Below, piece after piece: positions 17,729 through 26,346 of a DNA stretch of 64,000 nt. This DNA is from Sphingopyxis jiangsuensis (GTDB lineage: Bacteria; Pseudomonadota; Alphaproteobacteria; Sphingomonadales; Sphingomonadaceae): NCBI RefSeq assembly GCF_016734905.1, contig NZ_JAERPO010000001.1, positions 186,001-250,000 of the forward strand, written 5' to 3'. Position numbers and translations under genes: made by a program. Within the stretch, counting starts at the first letter, position 1, and each line of letters opens with the position of its first letter. The notes beneath the pieces are model-generated. The model did no database searches, was not told the origin of the DNA, and saw nothing but the letters and a program-made list of their open reading frames with translations.

Positions 17729-19570
17729 ATGGGGCGACGCCGCGTCTGGTTGACCGCGCTGACAGCAGCAGCGGTTCTGGCCGGGTGTGGCGACAGCGCG
17801 CCGCATAATGCGCGTTCCGAATGGGAAGCGCGCCGCGCCGAACTGCAACGGGCGATCGCGCGCGACGCCGGTGCGATAGCGGAGCGCGTCGAGTTGGCGC
17901 GCGTCGCGACGAAGCTCGGCGACGGCGTCGCCGCCGAAGCCGCGATCAGGGGCGCGATCGACGCGGGCGGCAATCCCGCCGCGCTGCGTCCGATCCTGGC
18001 GCGTGCGCTTGCAATGCAGGGGAAAGGCGACGCGGCGCTGGCCATCCTGTCCGAGGGGCCGGTCATCGCCGCGATGGAAGGCGAGGCGGCATGGGTCGCG
18101 GGCGACATCCATCGCGACCGGGGCGAGCTGGGGGATGCGCGCGACGCCTATGACCACGCGGTGCGGGCATTGCCGCGCAATGCCATGCTTTGGGTCGATA
18201 TTGCGCGCTTCCGCGCGGCGAATGCCGACCTGCTCGGCGCCCGCGACGCTGTCGATTATGCGATCGAGCTTGACGAAACCAATGGCGCGGCGCTTGCCCT
18301 GAAGGCCGGCCTGGTCCGGAAGTCCGAGGGACTGACGGCGGCGCTGCCCTGGTATGACGCGGCGCTCGACGTCGATCCCGGCAATGGCGATGCGTTGATC
18401 GCGCAGGCCGCGACGCTGGGCGATCTGGGCCAGTACAAGGCCATGCTCGCGGCACTGCGGCGCGCCGCAACGGTCGTGCCCGGCGATCCGCGTCTTTACT
18501 ATCTGCAGGCGGTCGTCGCGGCGCGCGCGGGCAATTTCCCGCTCGCGCGCAGCCTGCTCCAACGCACGCGCGGGGCGATGGACGATGTGCCGGGCTTCAT
18601 GCTGCTCAGCGCGATCGTCGAACTCGAACTGGGCGGCGAGGCGGTTGCCGCGACCTGGGCCGAGCGATTGGTGTCCGGCCAGCCGCACAATTTTACCGCA
18701 CGGCGGATTCTGGCCGCGGCGAGCTGGGCCGATGGCGACAGCGCCGCGGCGGCCAAGGCGCTGGCCCCGATCGTCGCACGCGACGATGCCGATAGCTGGT
18801 CGTTGCTGCTCGCGGCGCGGATCGCCGCCGAGGGCGGGGCGGCGGAGCGGAGCGCAGCCTATGCAGCGCGCGCCGCAGCGCTGACGCGCGGCGACGCCGA
18901 ACCTTTCGCCTTTGGCCAGAGCATCCTGCTGCGCAGCGCCGGCGACGCCGCACCGCTGAATCCCGCGCGCGCGATCCCGGCGATGGCGGCCGATCTGGCG
19001 CATGGCGACGCGGCGCGTGCAATCGAGCGGGCAGCGGCGCTGCGCGACGCAAATCCGGGGGTTGCCGAAGCGCATATCCTGCTGGGCGATGCTGCCTTTG
19101 CGGCGGGACGTTTCGGCCTTGCGGTCCAATCCTATCGCGCGGCGCGCAACCTCGACGCGAGCGAGCGGGCAGCGCTGCGGCTCGCCAATGCGCTCTATCG
19201 CGGGGGCGATGTTGCCGGAGCGCGCGCCGCCATCGGCGCGCTCGGCCGTAGCGATCCCGCCAGCATCGCGGCCGACCGCATCGCCGGGCACCTCGCGATC
19301 GACGGCGGCGAGTGGGACACGGCGATATGGCATTTTCAGCGCGTCCGCGGGCGAATCGGCGACCGCGACGCGGTGGTGCTGCGCGAACTGGCGCGCGCCT
19401 ATGCCGCAAAGGGCGACCGCGCACGCGCGCGGGCGTTCATCGACCGGGCCTATCGGCTCCAGCCGCTCAACACGGCGATCATGGAGTTTTACGCCGACCT
19501 GCTCGAACGGGAGGGCGCCGCGCAGGCGGCGAGCGACCTGCGCGACAAGGCGGCGCAGATCTGGCGGTAA
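17729..19570 (+). CDS. TPR-repeat lipoprotein of the PrsK/PrsR cluster
   Basis: 613 residues. The signal ends in LAGC with the lipidated Cys at residue 20. The rest is alpha-helical and reads as a dozen or more TPR units with the usual small residue spacing (for example GDIHRDRGELGDARDAYDHA and LGDAAFAAGRFGLAVQSYRA). It begins 1 base after the prsR stop. Its position and lipoprotein nature resemble PrsT of PEP-CTERM systems, though it is shorter than the usual PrsT; it may equally be a polysaccharide-export scaffold. Confidence 0.75.
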   Translation: MGRRRVWLTALTAAAVLAGCGDSAPHNARSEWEARRAELQRAIARDAGAIAERVELARVATKLGDGVAAEAAIRGAIDAGGNPAALRPILARALAMQGKGDAALAILSEGPVIAAMEGEAAWVAGDIHRDRGELGDARDAYDHAVRALPRNAMLWVDIARFRAANADLLGARDAVDYAIELDETNGAALALKAGLVRKSEGLTAALPWYDAALDVDPGNGDALIAQAATLGDLGQYKAMLAALRRAATVVPGDPRLYYLQAVVAARAGNFPLARSLLQRTRGAMDDVPGFMLLSAIVELELGGEAVAATWAERLVSGQPHNFTARRILAAASWADGDSAAAAKALAPIVARDDADSWSLLLAARIAAEGGAAERSAAYAARAAALTRGDAEPFAFGQSILLRSAGDAAPLNPARAIPAMAADLAHGDAARAIERAAALRDANPGVAEAHILLGDAAFAAGRFGLAVQSYRAARNLDASERAALRLANALYRGGDVAGARAAIGALGRSDPASIAADRIAGHLAIDGGEWDTAIWHFQRVRGRIGDRDAVVLRELARAYAAKGDRARARAFIDRAYRLQPLNTAIMEFYADLLEREGAAQAASDLRDKAAQIWR

Positions 19571-19585
19571 TCGCGGCGGTGGAGG

Positions 19586-19933
19586 TCAGGCGTCGCTGAG
19601 GTCGAGAAGGGTGCGGGCGTCGAGGCCGATTCGCCGCATCTGCTCGGCGACGGGGGGCCAGACGTTGGTCAGGAAATCCTCGCGCATCAGCGCGCGCAGC
19701 CGGTCGGTTGCCCCTTCGGCCACGAACATGCCGACGCCGCGCTTCACCGTCACCAGTCCTTCGTCCTGGAAGGTCTGATAGGCCTTTGCCACGGTCAGCG
19801 GGTTCGCGCCCTCTTCGGCTGCGAGCGTGCGGACCGAGGGCAGCATGTCACCGTCGCGGTAGCGTCCGTCGAGAATGGCGCTGGCGATAACGTCGCGGAG
19901 ACGCTGATAGACGGGCTTGGACTGATCGAGCAT
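19586..19933 (-). CDS. GntR-family transcriptional regulator (YtrA/YhcF-like)
   Basis: 115 residues. A complete GntR winged helix (YQRLRDVIASAILDGRYRDG, DMLPSVRTLAAEEGANPLTV, then VKRGVGMFV) followed by a short helical tail, without a large ligand domain. This is the YtrA subgroup size, usually linked to ABC transporter genes; none is adjacent. The gene faces the TPR gene convergently with 15 bases between stops. Confidence 0.85.
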   Translation of the reverse strand: MLDQSKPVYQRLRDVIASAILDGRYRDGDMLPSVRTLAAEEGANPLTVAKAYQTFQDEGLVTVKRGVGMFVAEGATDRLRALMREDFLTNVWPPVAEQMRRIGLDARTLLDLSDA

Positions 19934-19977
19934 GCCGCCTTAATGCCATAAGACAGCAGCACAGTCAAACGACGCCG

Positions 19978-20005
19978 ATTACGCGGTGGCGCGTCCTCGC
20001 GTAAT
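19978..20005. promoter_or_regulatory. Inverted repeat between GntR and nitroreductase genes
   Basis: Perfect 8-bp arms ATTACGCG (19978-19985) and CGCGTAAT (19998-20005) with a 12-base spacer, starting right at the nitroreductase stop and 45 bases upstream of the GntR gene. No T-run follows on the minus strand. It may be a terminator stem or the GntR operator; the palindrome and position allow both. Confidence 0.4.
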
Positions 20006-20586
20006 TAAATGTCCCAGCTGCGGACAATCTCGTCATATTCGGGGCGCGGCCGCTCGTCGAGCGGGCGTCCGGCGGTGCCGATGAAGAAATATCCGACGAT
20101 CGCATCGCCCTCGCGCGCGCCGAACGCAGCCGCGACCGCGGGGCTATAGGCCGCCCAGCCGGTAAGCCAGCTGCCGACGAAGCCGTGGGCATGCGCGGCG
20201 TGGAGCAGGTTCATGCCGACCGCGCCCGCCGACATCTGTTGTTCCCAGAGCGGGATTTTCGCGCTGCGGTCGGGGGTGGAGAGGAGCACGAGCAGCGTCG
20301 GGGCCTGGTGCGCGAACTGGTCGAGCGCCGACAGGTCCATGCCCGCCGCGCCGGGGTTGTCGGCGACCCACGCCTCCTTGAGAAGCGCGGCGAATCCGTC
20401 GCGCTGGTCGTCGGCCACCGTGACGATCCGCCACGGCGCGAGCTTGCCGTGATCGGGCGTGCGCAGCGCGAGCGCGACGATGTCGCGAAGCTGCGCGGCG
20501 TCGGGACCGGGGGCGATCATGTCGCGCGCCTTGCCCGAGCGGCGCGTCGCGAGGTGGCTTTTGAGCGTGGAGCTGTCGTTGAACAT
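20005..20586 (-). CDS. Nitroreductase family protein
   Basis: 193 residues starting MFNDSSTLKSHLATRRSGKA. FMN-binding motifs of the small NfsB/YdjA-like nitroreductases are present: the N-terminal TRRS, the RTPDHGKLAPWR segment near residue 45, and GWAAYS in the C-terminal half. HGKLAPWR places it in the YdjA-like branch. The electron acceptor is unknown. The chosen ATG gives the family length; a longer in-frame extension to 20712 is Arg-rich and unlike the family. It is read in the same direction as the GntR gene. Confidence 0.85.
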   Translation of the reverse strand: MFNDSSTLKSHLATRRSGKARDMIAPGPDAAQLRDIVALALRTPDHGKLAPWRIVTVADDQRDGFAALLKEAWVADNPGAAGMDLSALDQFAHQAPTLLVLLSTPDRSAKIPLWEQQMSAGAVGMNLLHAAHAHGFVGSWLTGWAAYSPAVAAAFGAREGDAIVGYFFIGTAGRPLDERPRPEYDEIVRSWDI

Positions 20587-20752
20587 AGCGGGGCATCTGG
20601 CGACTTCGCGCCGTCCACGCAACCCCGCGCGCCGACGCGGGTTGGTTTCGAACGCAATTAGATTCTTCCCATACGCAATTTTCGCGCTAGGTTGCCGCTT
20701 TCGCGCGGCCATGTGCCGCGCAATGAATTAAGGGACAAGGGGACGCAACGGC

Positions 20753-22375
20753 ATGAAAGATATGGCTCTTTGGAACGAGGGGGATTGGATCGCGGTCATC
20801 GCGCTCGTGGTTCTCGGCGTGTTCCTGAGTATCGGCGCACTGATCGCGGGCAGCAAGAAACCCGAGTTCGCCGGCCACCCCAAGGGCCTCTACATGCTCT
20901 TCTTTGCCGAGATGTGGGAGCGTTTCTCCTACTACGGCATGCGCGCGTTGCTGATTTTCTATCTGACGCAGCACTGGCTGTTCTCGGACGGCAAGTCGAA
21001 CCTGATCTATGGCGCCTATACCAGCCTGGTGTACATCACGCCGGTGCTCGGCGGCTATCTGGCCGACCGGTATCTTGGACAGCGCAAGGCGGTGCTGTTC
21101 GGCGGCATATTGCTGGCGTTCGGCCACCTGTTCATGGCGTTCGAGGGCGTCGGGGGGCAGGAAGACGCGACGATCAACGTCTTCTGGCTCGCGCTGGCGC
21201 TCATCATCGTCGGCTCGGGCTTCTTGAAGGCCAATATTTCGGTGATGGTCGGCCAGCTCTATCGCCTGACCGACATGCGCCGCGACGCCGCCTATACGAT
21301 CTTCTACATGGGGATTAACGTCGGCGCGGCGCTCGGCACCATCCTCGTCGGCTATCTCGGCCAGCGCATCGGCTGGGCCTATGGCTTCGGCCTCGCCGGC
21401 ATCGGCATGATCGCCGGGCTGATCGTGTTCGTTCTGGGCAAGAAGGTCCTGCTCGGCGCCGGCGAAGCGCCCGCGCCGCTTTCGCGGAACACCGAGATGG
21501 CGGTCTATGGCTCGGGTCTTGCCGCCGTTGCGGTGATGTGGGGCCTCGTCCAGTATCAGGATGTCATCCAGACGCTGCTCATCATCTCGGGCTTTTCGCT
21601 GCTCGGCTGGGTGCTCTATCAGGCGCTCAAGCTCGACAAGGAGCCGCGCGAGCGCATCTTTGCCATCCTTTTCCTGATCGCGCTCAACCCGCTCTTCTGG
21701 GGCCTGTTCGAGCAGGCCGGGGGCAGCTTCAACCTTTATACCGACCGCTATGTCGACATTGGCGGCGTTCCGGCGTCGGTGTTCCAGTCGATCAACCCGA
21801 TCTATATCATCCTGTTCGCGCCCTTTTTCGCGATGCTGTGGCAATGGCTCGGCAAGCGCGGGCTCGAACCCTCGGCGCCCGCGAAGTTCGCGCTGGCGCT
21901 CGCGCAGGTCGGCCTCGGCTTCCTCGTCTTTGTCTGGGGCGCCAAAAGCGTCGGGATGGAAGCGATGACGCCGGTGATCTTCGTCTTCCTGCTCTATCTG
22001 CTCCACACGACCGGCGAGCTCTGCCTGTCGCCGGTGGGCCTGTCGGCGATGAACCGGCTCGCGCCGTCGTTCATGGCGTCGCTGATCATGGGCGCCTGGT
22101 TCTACATGACCGCGGTGGGCAACTTCGTCGCGGGCAAGATCGGCGAGGCGACCGGCGGGCATGACGGGGTGATGACCAAGGACGCGACGCTCGCCATCTA
22201 TGACCAGATCGGCTGGATCACGCTGGGCGTCAGCGTCGTCGTGCTCGCGCTGTCGCCGATCGTGAAGCGGTGGATGCACCTCGACACGCTGCGCGACGCC
22301 GATCACATCGCGGGCGAAGGCGAACTTGGCGAGCCGCAGGCCGCAGGGACGCATCCCGAATCCAAGGGAGCCTGA
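20753..22375 (+). CDS. POT-family di/tripeptide:proton symporter
   Basis: 540 residues with about 12-14 transmembrane helices. The POT signature is clear: GLYMLFFAEMWERFSYYGMR (ExxERFxYYG) at the start, followed by FYMGINVGA and, later, FWGLFEQAGGSFNLY. It imports di- and tripeptides with protons. Only 3 bases precede the next gene, an exported amidohydrolase, and a second amidohydrolase overlaps that one, suggesting a peptide or cyclic-dipeptide scavenging operon. Confidence 0.9.
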   Translation: MKDMALWNEGDWIAVIALVVLGVFLSIGALIAGSKKPEFAGHPKGLYMLFFAEMWERFSYYGMRALLIFYLTQHWLFSDGKSNLIYGAYTSLVYITPVLGGYLADRYLGQRKAVLFGGILLAFGHLFMAFEGVGGQEDATINVFWLALALIIVGSGFLKANISVMVGQLYRLTDMRRDAAYTIFYMGINVGAALGTILVGYLGQRIGWAYGFGLAGIGMIAGLIVFVLGKKVLLGAGEAPAPLSRNTEMAVYGSGLAAVAVMWGLVQYQDVIQTLLIISGFSLLGWVLYQALKLDKEPRERIFAILFLIALNPLFWGLFEQAGGSFNLYTDRYVDIGGVPASVFQSINPIYIILFAPFFAMLWQWLGKRGLEPSAPAKFALALAQVGLGFLVFVWGAKSVGMEAMTPVIFVFLLYLLHTTGELCLSPVGLSAMNRLAPSFMASLIMGAWFYMTAVGNFVAGKIGEATGGHDGVMTKDATLAIYDQIGWITLGVSVVVLALSPIVKRWMHLDTLRDADHIAGEGELGEPQAAGTHPESKGA

Positions 22376-22378
22376 GCG

Positions 22379-23788
22379 ATGCGCACCAGGTTGAAGGCCA
22401 GCTTGCTGGCGGCGGTTTCGCTCGGCTTTGCGGGATGCGCGGCGACGGGCGGCGAGGCGAAGTCGGCGGGGGACAAGCCCGCGGCTTCGGCCGAGAAATC
22501 GGCGAAATTCGACAAGAACCCCTATCCGTCGACCTATCGGCCCTATCCGTCGCAGACGACCGTCGTACGCGGCGTCACCATCTTTGACGGCGAGGGCGGG
22601 CGGATCGACGACGGCGTCATCGTGATGGCAGACGGCAAGGTCGAAGCGGTCGGCGGCGCGGACCTTGCGGTGCCCGCCGGAGCGGCAGCGATCGACGGGC
22701 GCGGCAAATATCTGACCCCCGGCGTCATCGACATCCACAGCCACCTCGGCGATTATCCTTCGCCAAGCGTCGATGCCCATTCGGACGGCAATGAGGCGAC
22801 CTCGCCGACGACGCCCGAAGTCTGGTCCGAACATAGCGTCTGGCCGCAGGATCCCGGTTTCAGCCGCGCGCTCGCCAATGGCGGCGTGACGAGCCTGCAG
22901 ATCCTGCCGGGAAGCGCGAACCTGATGGGCGGGCGTTCGATCACGCTGAAGAATGTGCCCGCGCGCACGGTGCAGGGAATGAAATTCCCCGGCGCGCCCT
23001 ATGGCCTCAAAATGGCGTGCGGCGAAAATCCGAAGCGCGTCTATGGCGGCAAGGGGCGCATGCCCTCGACGCGCATGGGCAATTTCGCGGTCAATCGCCA
23101 GACCTGGGCGAAGGCCGCCGCGCACAAGAAAAAGATGGACGAGGGCAAGGCCGACCGCGACCTCGCGATGGAAACGCTCGTCGGCGTGCTCGCGGGCGAA
23201 ATCCTGGTCCACAACCATTGCTACCGCGCCGACGAAATGGCGCTGGTGATCGATATGGCGAAGGAGTTCGGCTATAAGGTGTCGACATTCCACCACGCCG
23301 TCGAAAGCTACAAGATCGCCGACCTGCTCGCGAAAGAGGGCATTTGTTCGGCGATGTGGGCCGACTGGTGGGGTTTCAAGATGGAATCCTATGACGGCGT
23401 GAACGAGAATGTGCCGCTCGTCGAGCGCGCCGGCGCGTGCGCGATCATCCATTCGGACGATGCGAACCAGATCCAGCGGCTCAACCAGGAAGCGGCAAAG
23501 GCGCTGAAGGCCGGACGCCGGATGGGCATCGACATCAGCGACGCGCAGGCGTGGACATGGGTGTCGTACAATCCCGCCAAGGCGCTGGGCATTGCCGACC
23601 GGACGGGCAGCCTGAAGCCCGGCAAGATGGCCGACGTCGTGCTGTGGAACGGCAACCCGTTCAGCGCCTATACGCGCCCCGAAAAGGTGTGGATCGACGG
23701 CGCGCTGATGTATGATGCGAACGATCCGAAACGGCGACCGGTGAGCGATTTCGAGCTGGGCCAGCCCGGCGAGGGAGACGTGAAATGA
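22379..23788 (+). CDS. Amidohydrolase-family lipoprotein
   Basis: 469 residues. Lipoprotein signal with FAGC (Cys20). The metal-dependent amidohydrolase barrel shows PGVIDIHSHLGD (HxH ligands), NHCYRADEM and HSDDANQ (later His and the Asp), and the C-terminal VADVVLW-like strand (GKMADVVLWNGNPFS). Members act on imide or prolyl peptide bonds (imidazolonepropionase/prolidase-like). It overlaps the following amidohydrolase by 4 bases. Confidence 0.87.
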   Translation: MRTRLKASLLAAVSLGFAGCAATGGEAKSAGDKPAASAEKSAKFDKNPYPSTYRPYPSQTTVVRGVTIFDGEGGRIDDGVIVMADGKVEAVGGADLAVPAGAAAIDGRGKYLTPGVIDIHSHLGDYPSPSVDAHSDGNEATSPTTPEVWSEHSVWPQDPGFSRALANGGVTSLQILPGSANLMGGRSITLKNVPARTVQGMKFPGAPYGLKMACGENPKRVYGGKGRMPSTRMGNFAVNRQTWAKAAAHKKKMDEGKADRDLAMETLVGVLAGEILVHNHCYRADEMALVIDMAKEFGYKVSTFHHAVESYKIADLLAKEGICSAMWADWWGFKMESYDGVNENVPLVERAGACAIIHSDDANQIQRLNQEAAKALKAGRRMGIDISDAQAWTWVSYNPAKALGIADRTGSLKPGKMADVVLWNGNPFSAYTRPEKVWIDGALMYDANDPKRRPVSDFELGQPGEGDVK

Positions 23789-25191
23789 ACGCTCTTTTCA
23801 CGAAATCCCTTGTCCGTTCGCATCGCGCGAAGTCGAGATGCCTGTCGTTCGTGCGTGCCTTCGGGGTTTCTCGACTTCGCTCGACACGAGCGGGCTTGGG
23901 GGGCGCCTTGGTGGCGTTGATGGCCGCCGCTGCCCCCGCCGCGGCGCAAGACATCGCCATCACCAATGCACGGCTGGTCATCGGCGACGGCAGCGCGCCG
24001 GTCGAGGGCGGCACCGTCGTCGTGCGCGGCGGCAAGGTCGTCGCGGCGGGGGCGGGCGTTGCCGTTCCCGCAGGGGTCGAGCGCGTCGATGCCGAAGGGC
24101 GCTGGGTGACGCCGGGGCTGGTCGCGGCGTTCAGCCGCGTCGGGCTGGTCGAGGTCGACGCGGTGAGCGGGACCAACGACCGTTCGGCGACGCGCTCGCG
24201 CTTTTCGGCGGGGCTCGACATCGCGCCCGCGCTCAATCCGATGGGCTCGCCCGTTGCGGTGAACCGCGCCGGCGGCGTGACGCGCGCGATCGTCGCGCCG
24301 GGGTCGAGCAGCAGTCTTTTTGCCGGGCAGGGTGCGGTCGTCGACCTGGGCGACGACAACGACATGGTGACGCGCGCGCGCGCGTTGCAGTTCGTCGCGT
24401 TCGGCGAGGCGGGATCGAGCAAGGCGGGCGGCAGCCGCGCCGCGACCTTCCTGTTGTTCCGCGAACAATTGCTCGCCGCGCGCAGCTATGCCCGCAATCC
24501 GGCGGCGCTCGCCGAATGGGGCAATGATGCGCTGCTCCAGCGCGCCGATGCCGAGGCGCTGGTGCGCGTGATCGACGGCACGACGCCGCTGTTCGTGCGC
24601 GTCGACCGCGCGTCGGACATTTTGAACGTGCTCAAGCTGAAAGGCGAGTTTTCGGCGATCAAGCTGGTGCTCGTCGGCGCGACCGACGGCTGGCTCGTCG
24701 CGCCCGATATTGCCGCAGCGAAAGTGCCGGTGATCCTGTCGCCGCTGAGCGACCTGCCCGACAGTTTCGAGCGGCTCGCGGCGACGCAATCGAACGCCGG
24801 ACGCCTGAAGGATGCCGGGGTCGATGTATCGGTCGGCGTATTCGACGACGACGACGCGCACAAAATGGGTTATGCTACGCAATATGCTGGAAATCTCGTG
24901 GGGTTGGCGCGCGTTCCGGGCGCGAGCGGTCTGAGCTGGGACGAAGCCTTTGCGTCGATCTCCAGCGCGCCCGCACGCGCCGTCGGGATGGAAGCGAGCA
25001 TCGGGTCGCTGCGTCCCGGCCGCGCTGGCGATGTCGTGATATGGAACGACGACCCGCTCGAGTTGGGGAGCCGCCCGGTTGCGGTGTGGATCGACGGCAA
25101 GGCGCAGTCGCTGACGACGCGGCAGGATCGCCTCCGCGACCGCTACGCCAACCCGCAGGAAGGCGCATTGCCCAAGGCCTATGATCGTTAA
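23785..25191 (+). CDS. Exported amidohydrolase-family protein, lacks HxH metal motif
   Basis: 468 residues, paralogous to the gene before it and overlapping it by 4 bases. The fold is recognisable from ITNARLVIGDGSAPVEGGTV near the start to GSLRPGRAGDVVIWNDDPLE near the end, but the HxH motif expected after WVTPGLVA is absent (PGLVAAFSRVG) and the other metal residues are not evident. It may be a non-catalytic partner of the first enzyme. The signal peptide (ALVALMAAAAPAAAQD) is preceded by about 28 Arg/Ser-rich residues encoded by a palindromic repeat (23811-23896). Confidence 0.82.
   Translation: MNALFTKSLVRSHRAKSRCLSFVRAFGVSRLRSTRAGLGGALVALMAAAAPAAAQDIAITNARLVIGDGSAPVEGGTVVVRGGKVVAAGAGVAVPAGVERVDAEGRWVTPGLVAAFSRVGLVEVDAVSGTNDRSATRSRFSAGLDIAPALNPMGSPVAVNRAGGVTRAIVAPGSSSSLFAGQGAVVDLGDDNDMVTRARALQFVAFGEAGSSKAGGSRAATFLLFREQLLAARSYARNPAALAEWGNDALLQRADAEALVRVIDGTTPLFVRVDRASDILNVLKLKGEFSAIKLVLVGATDGWLVAPDIAAAKVPVILSPLSDLPDSFERLAATQSNAGRLKDAGVDVSVGVFDDDDAHKMGYATQYAGNLVGLARVPGASGLSWDEAFASISSAPARAVGMEASIGSLRPGRAGDVVIWNDDPLELGSRPVAVWIDGKAQSLTTRQDRLRDRYANPQEGALPKAYDR
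23811..23896. repeat. Palindromic repeat element inside amidohydrolase coding sequence
   Basis: Imperfect inverted repeat: arm 23813-23841 and arm 23866-23894 agree at about 22 of 29 positions and share an exact core GCGAAGTCGAGA / TCTCGACTTCGC. The element encodes residues 10-37 of the protein, upstream of the hydrophobic part of its signal peptide. It looks like the REP- or MITE-like palindromes scattered in sphingomonad genomes; copy number elsewhere cannot be checked here. Confidence 0.6.
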
Positions 25192-25243
25192 GCGCCGCGA
25201 CTGACCAGCGCGGCACCGGGGAAAGGGAGAGGAGGAGACTTCC

Positions 25244-25945
25244 GTGCAACCGATGTCGCTGCTGATCACGACCTGCGTGCTGTTCGTCGGCTCGCACCTG
25301 GTGCTTTCGCACCCGCTGCGCGCGCCGCTCGCCGACCGGCTGGGCGAGCGGGGGTTCCAGATCGTCTATTCGGTCGTCGCGCTTGCGACCTTCATCATGC
25401 TGGTCCAGGCGTGGCGCGGGATGCCCGCCGAACCGCCGCTGTGGGCGGTGGGCGATCCGCTGTGGGCGTTCGCGACGCTGATCGTGCTGTTCGCGAGCAT
25501 CCTTTTCGCGGGGTCGCTCGTCGGCAATCCCGCGCTGCCGAGTCCCGCCGCCGCGCTGACCGCGCAGGGCGCGCCGCGCGGCGTCTATGCGGTGACGCGG
25601 CACCCGATGATGTGGAGCTTCGCGCTGTGGGCCCTGGCGCATGTGCTCGTCGTGCCGACCGCGGCGCAGATCGTGCTGTCGGCGACGATCGCCTTCCTCG
25701 CGCTCGTCGGGTCGGCGGGGCAGGACGTCAAGAAGGCGCGGCTGATGGGCGACGCGTGGCGCCACTGGGCGGCGCGGACGAGCTTCGTTCCCTTCGCGCG
25801 GCAGGTGAGCGGGCAGACGCCGTGGGGCGACACGATCCCGCGCGACCGCGCGCTGTTCGGCGGCATCGCGCTGTGGCTGGTCGCGACATGGGGGCACGGC
25901 GCGCTGGGCTATATGACTGCGGGGATTTGGCGCTGGTTGGGGTGA
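25244..25945 (+). CDS. NnrU family membrane protein
   Basis: 233 residues with six or more transmembrane helices. The family hallmarks are TRHPMMWSFALWALAHV in the middle and the following basic loop GDAWRHWAARTSFVPF, shared with NnrU and isoprenylcysteine-methyltransferase-like proteins. NnrU is named after denitrifiers but most members occur without denitrification genes, as here. GTG 25244 has GGAGGAGA 6 bases upstream; ATG 25253 is the alternative. Confidence 0.85.
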   Translation: MQPMSLLITTCVLFVGSHLVLSHPLRAPLADRLGERGFQIVYSVVALATFIMLVQAWRGMPAEPPLWAVGDPLWAFATLIVLFASILFAGSLVGNPALPSPAAALTAQGAPRGVYAVTRHPMMWSFALWALAHVLVVPTAAQIVLSATIAFLALVGSAGQDVKKARLMGDAWRHWAARTSFVPFARQVSGQTPWGDTIPRDRALFGGIALWLVATWGHGALGYMTAGIWRWLG

Positions 25946-26053
25946 AGGCGGGCGCCCTCTGTTGGGTATGGTTGGGGGCGCGGAGCCGCCGTTTGATTGG
26001 CTAGTTTGCGACGATCCACGAAGTGCGGCGGCGGCAAAAAAGGAGGAGGCGTG

Positions 26054-26290
26054 GTGGGCGAAATAAAGCGAAGGCTAATTGGAGGGTTACACCTGACAAT
26101 CTTGATGACCGTCATCACCGGGCTAATAACAGGGGCCGTACTTCTCATTCGTTTCTTCGTGGAAGCCGGGACAGGGGACACTGCGGATGGCTGGTGGATA
26201 ATCCCTGTGGGCCTCGCTTATTTATACAGCATGGGTGTAGTGAATGACTTTGCTAGCGGCAGGGGCTGGCGGCAGCCGGACATGGAATAG
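26054..26290 (+). CDS. Small two-helix membrane protein, unknown
   Basis: 78 residues with two hydrophobic segments (LTILMTVITGLITGAVLLIRF and WWIIPVGLAYLYSMGVV). I do not recognise the family. AGGAGGAGG immediately upstream decides the start at GTG 26054 (GTG 26051 also possible). Its DNA is clearly richer in A/T than the flanking genes (ATAAAG, CTAATAAC, TTATTTATAC), which hints at foreign origin. Confidence 0.5.
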   Translation: MGEIKRRLIGGLHLTILMTVITGLITGAVLLIRFFVEAGTGDTADGWWIIPVGLAYLYSMGVVNDFASGRGWRQPDME

Positions 26291-26346
26291 CGCCCGCCTC
26301 CAACTGTCTGCAACCGCTCGCTAACCCACCATCGCCATTCGGAACG

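Noticed and set aside
20687-23452. Very long open frame (921 codons) on the minus strand
   Set aside because: It is antisense to the POT transporter and the first amidohydrolase; its translation is rich in Arg, His, Asp and Gln without domains, the usual shadow of a high-GC gene.
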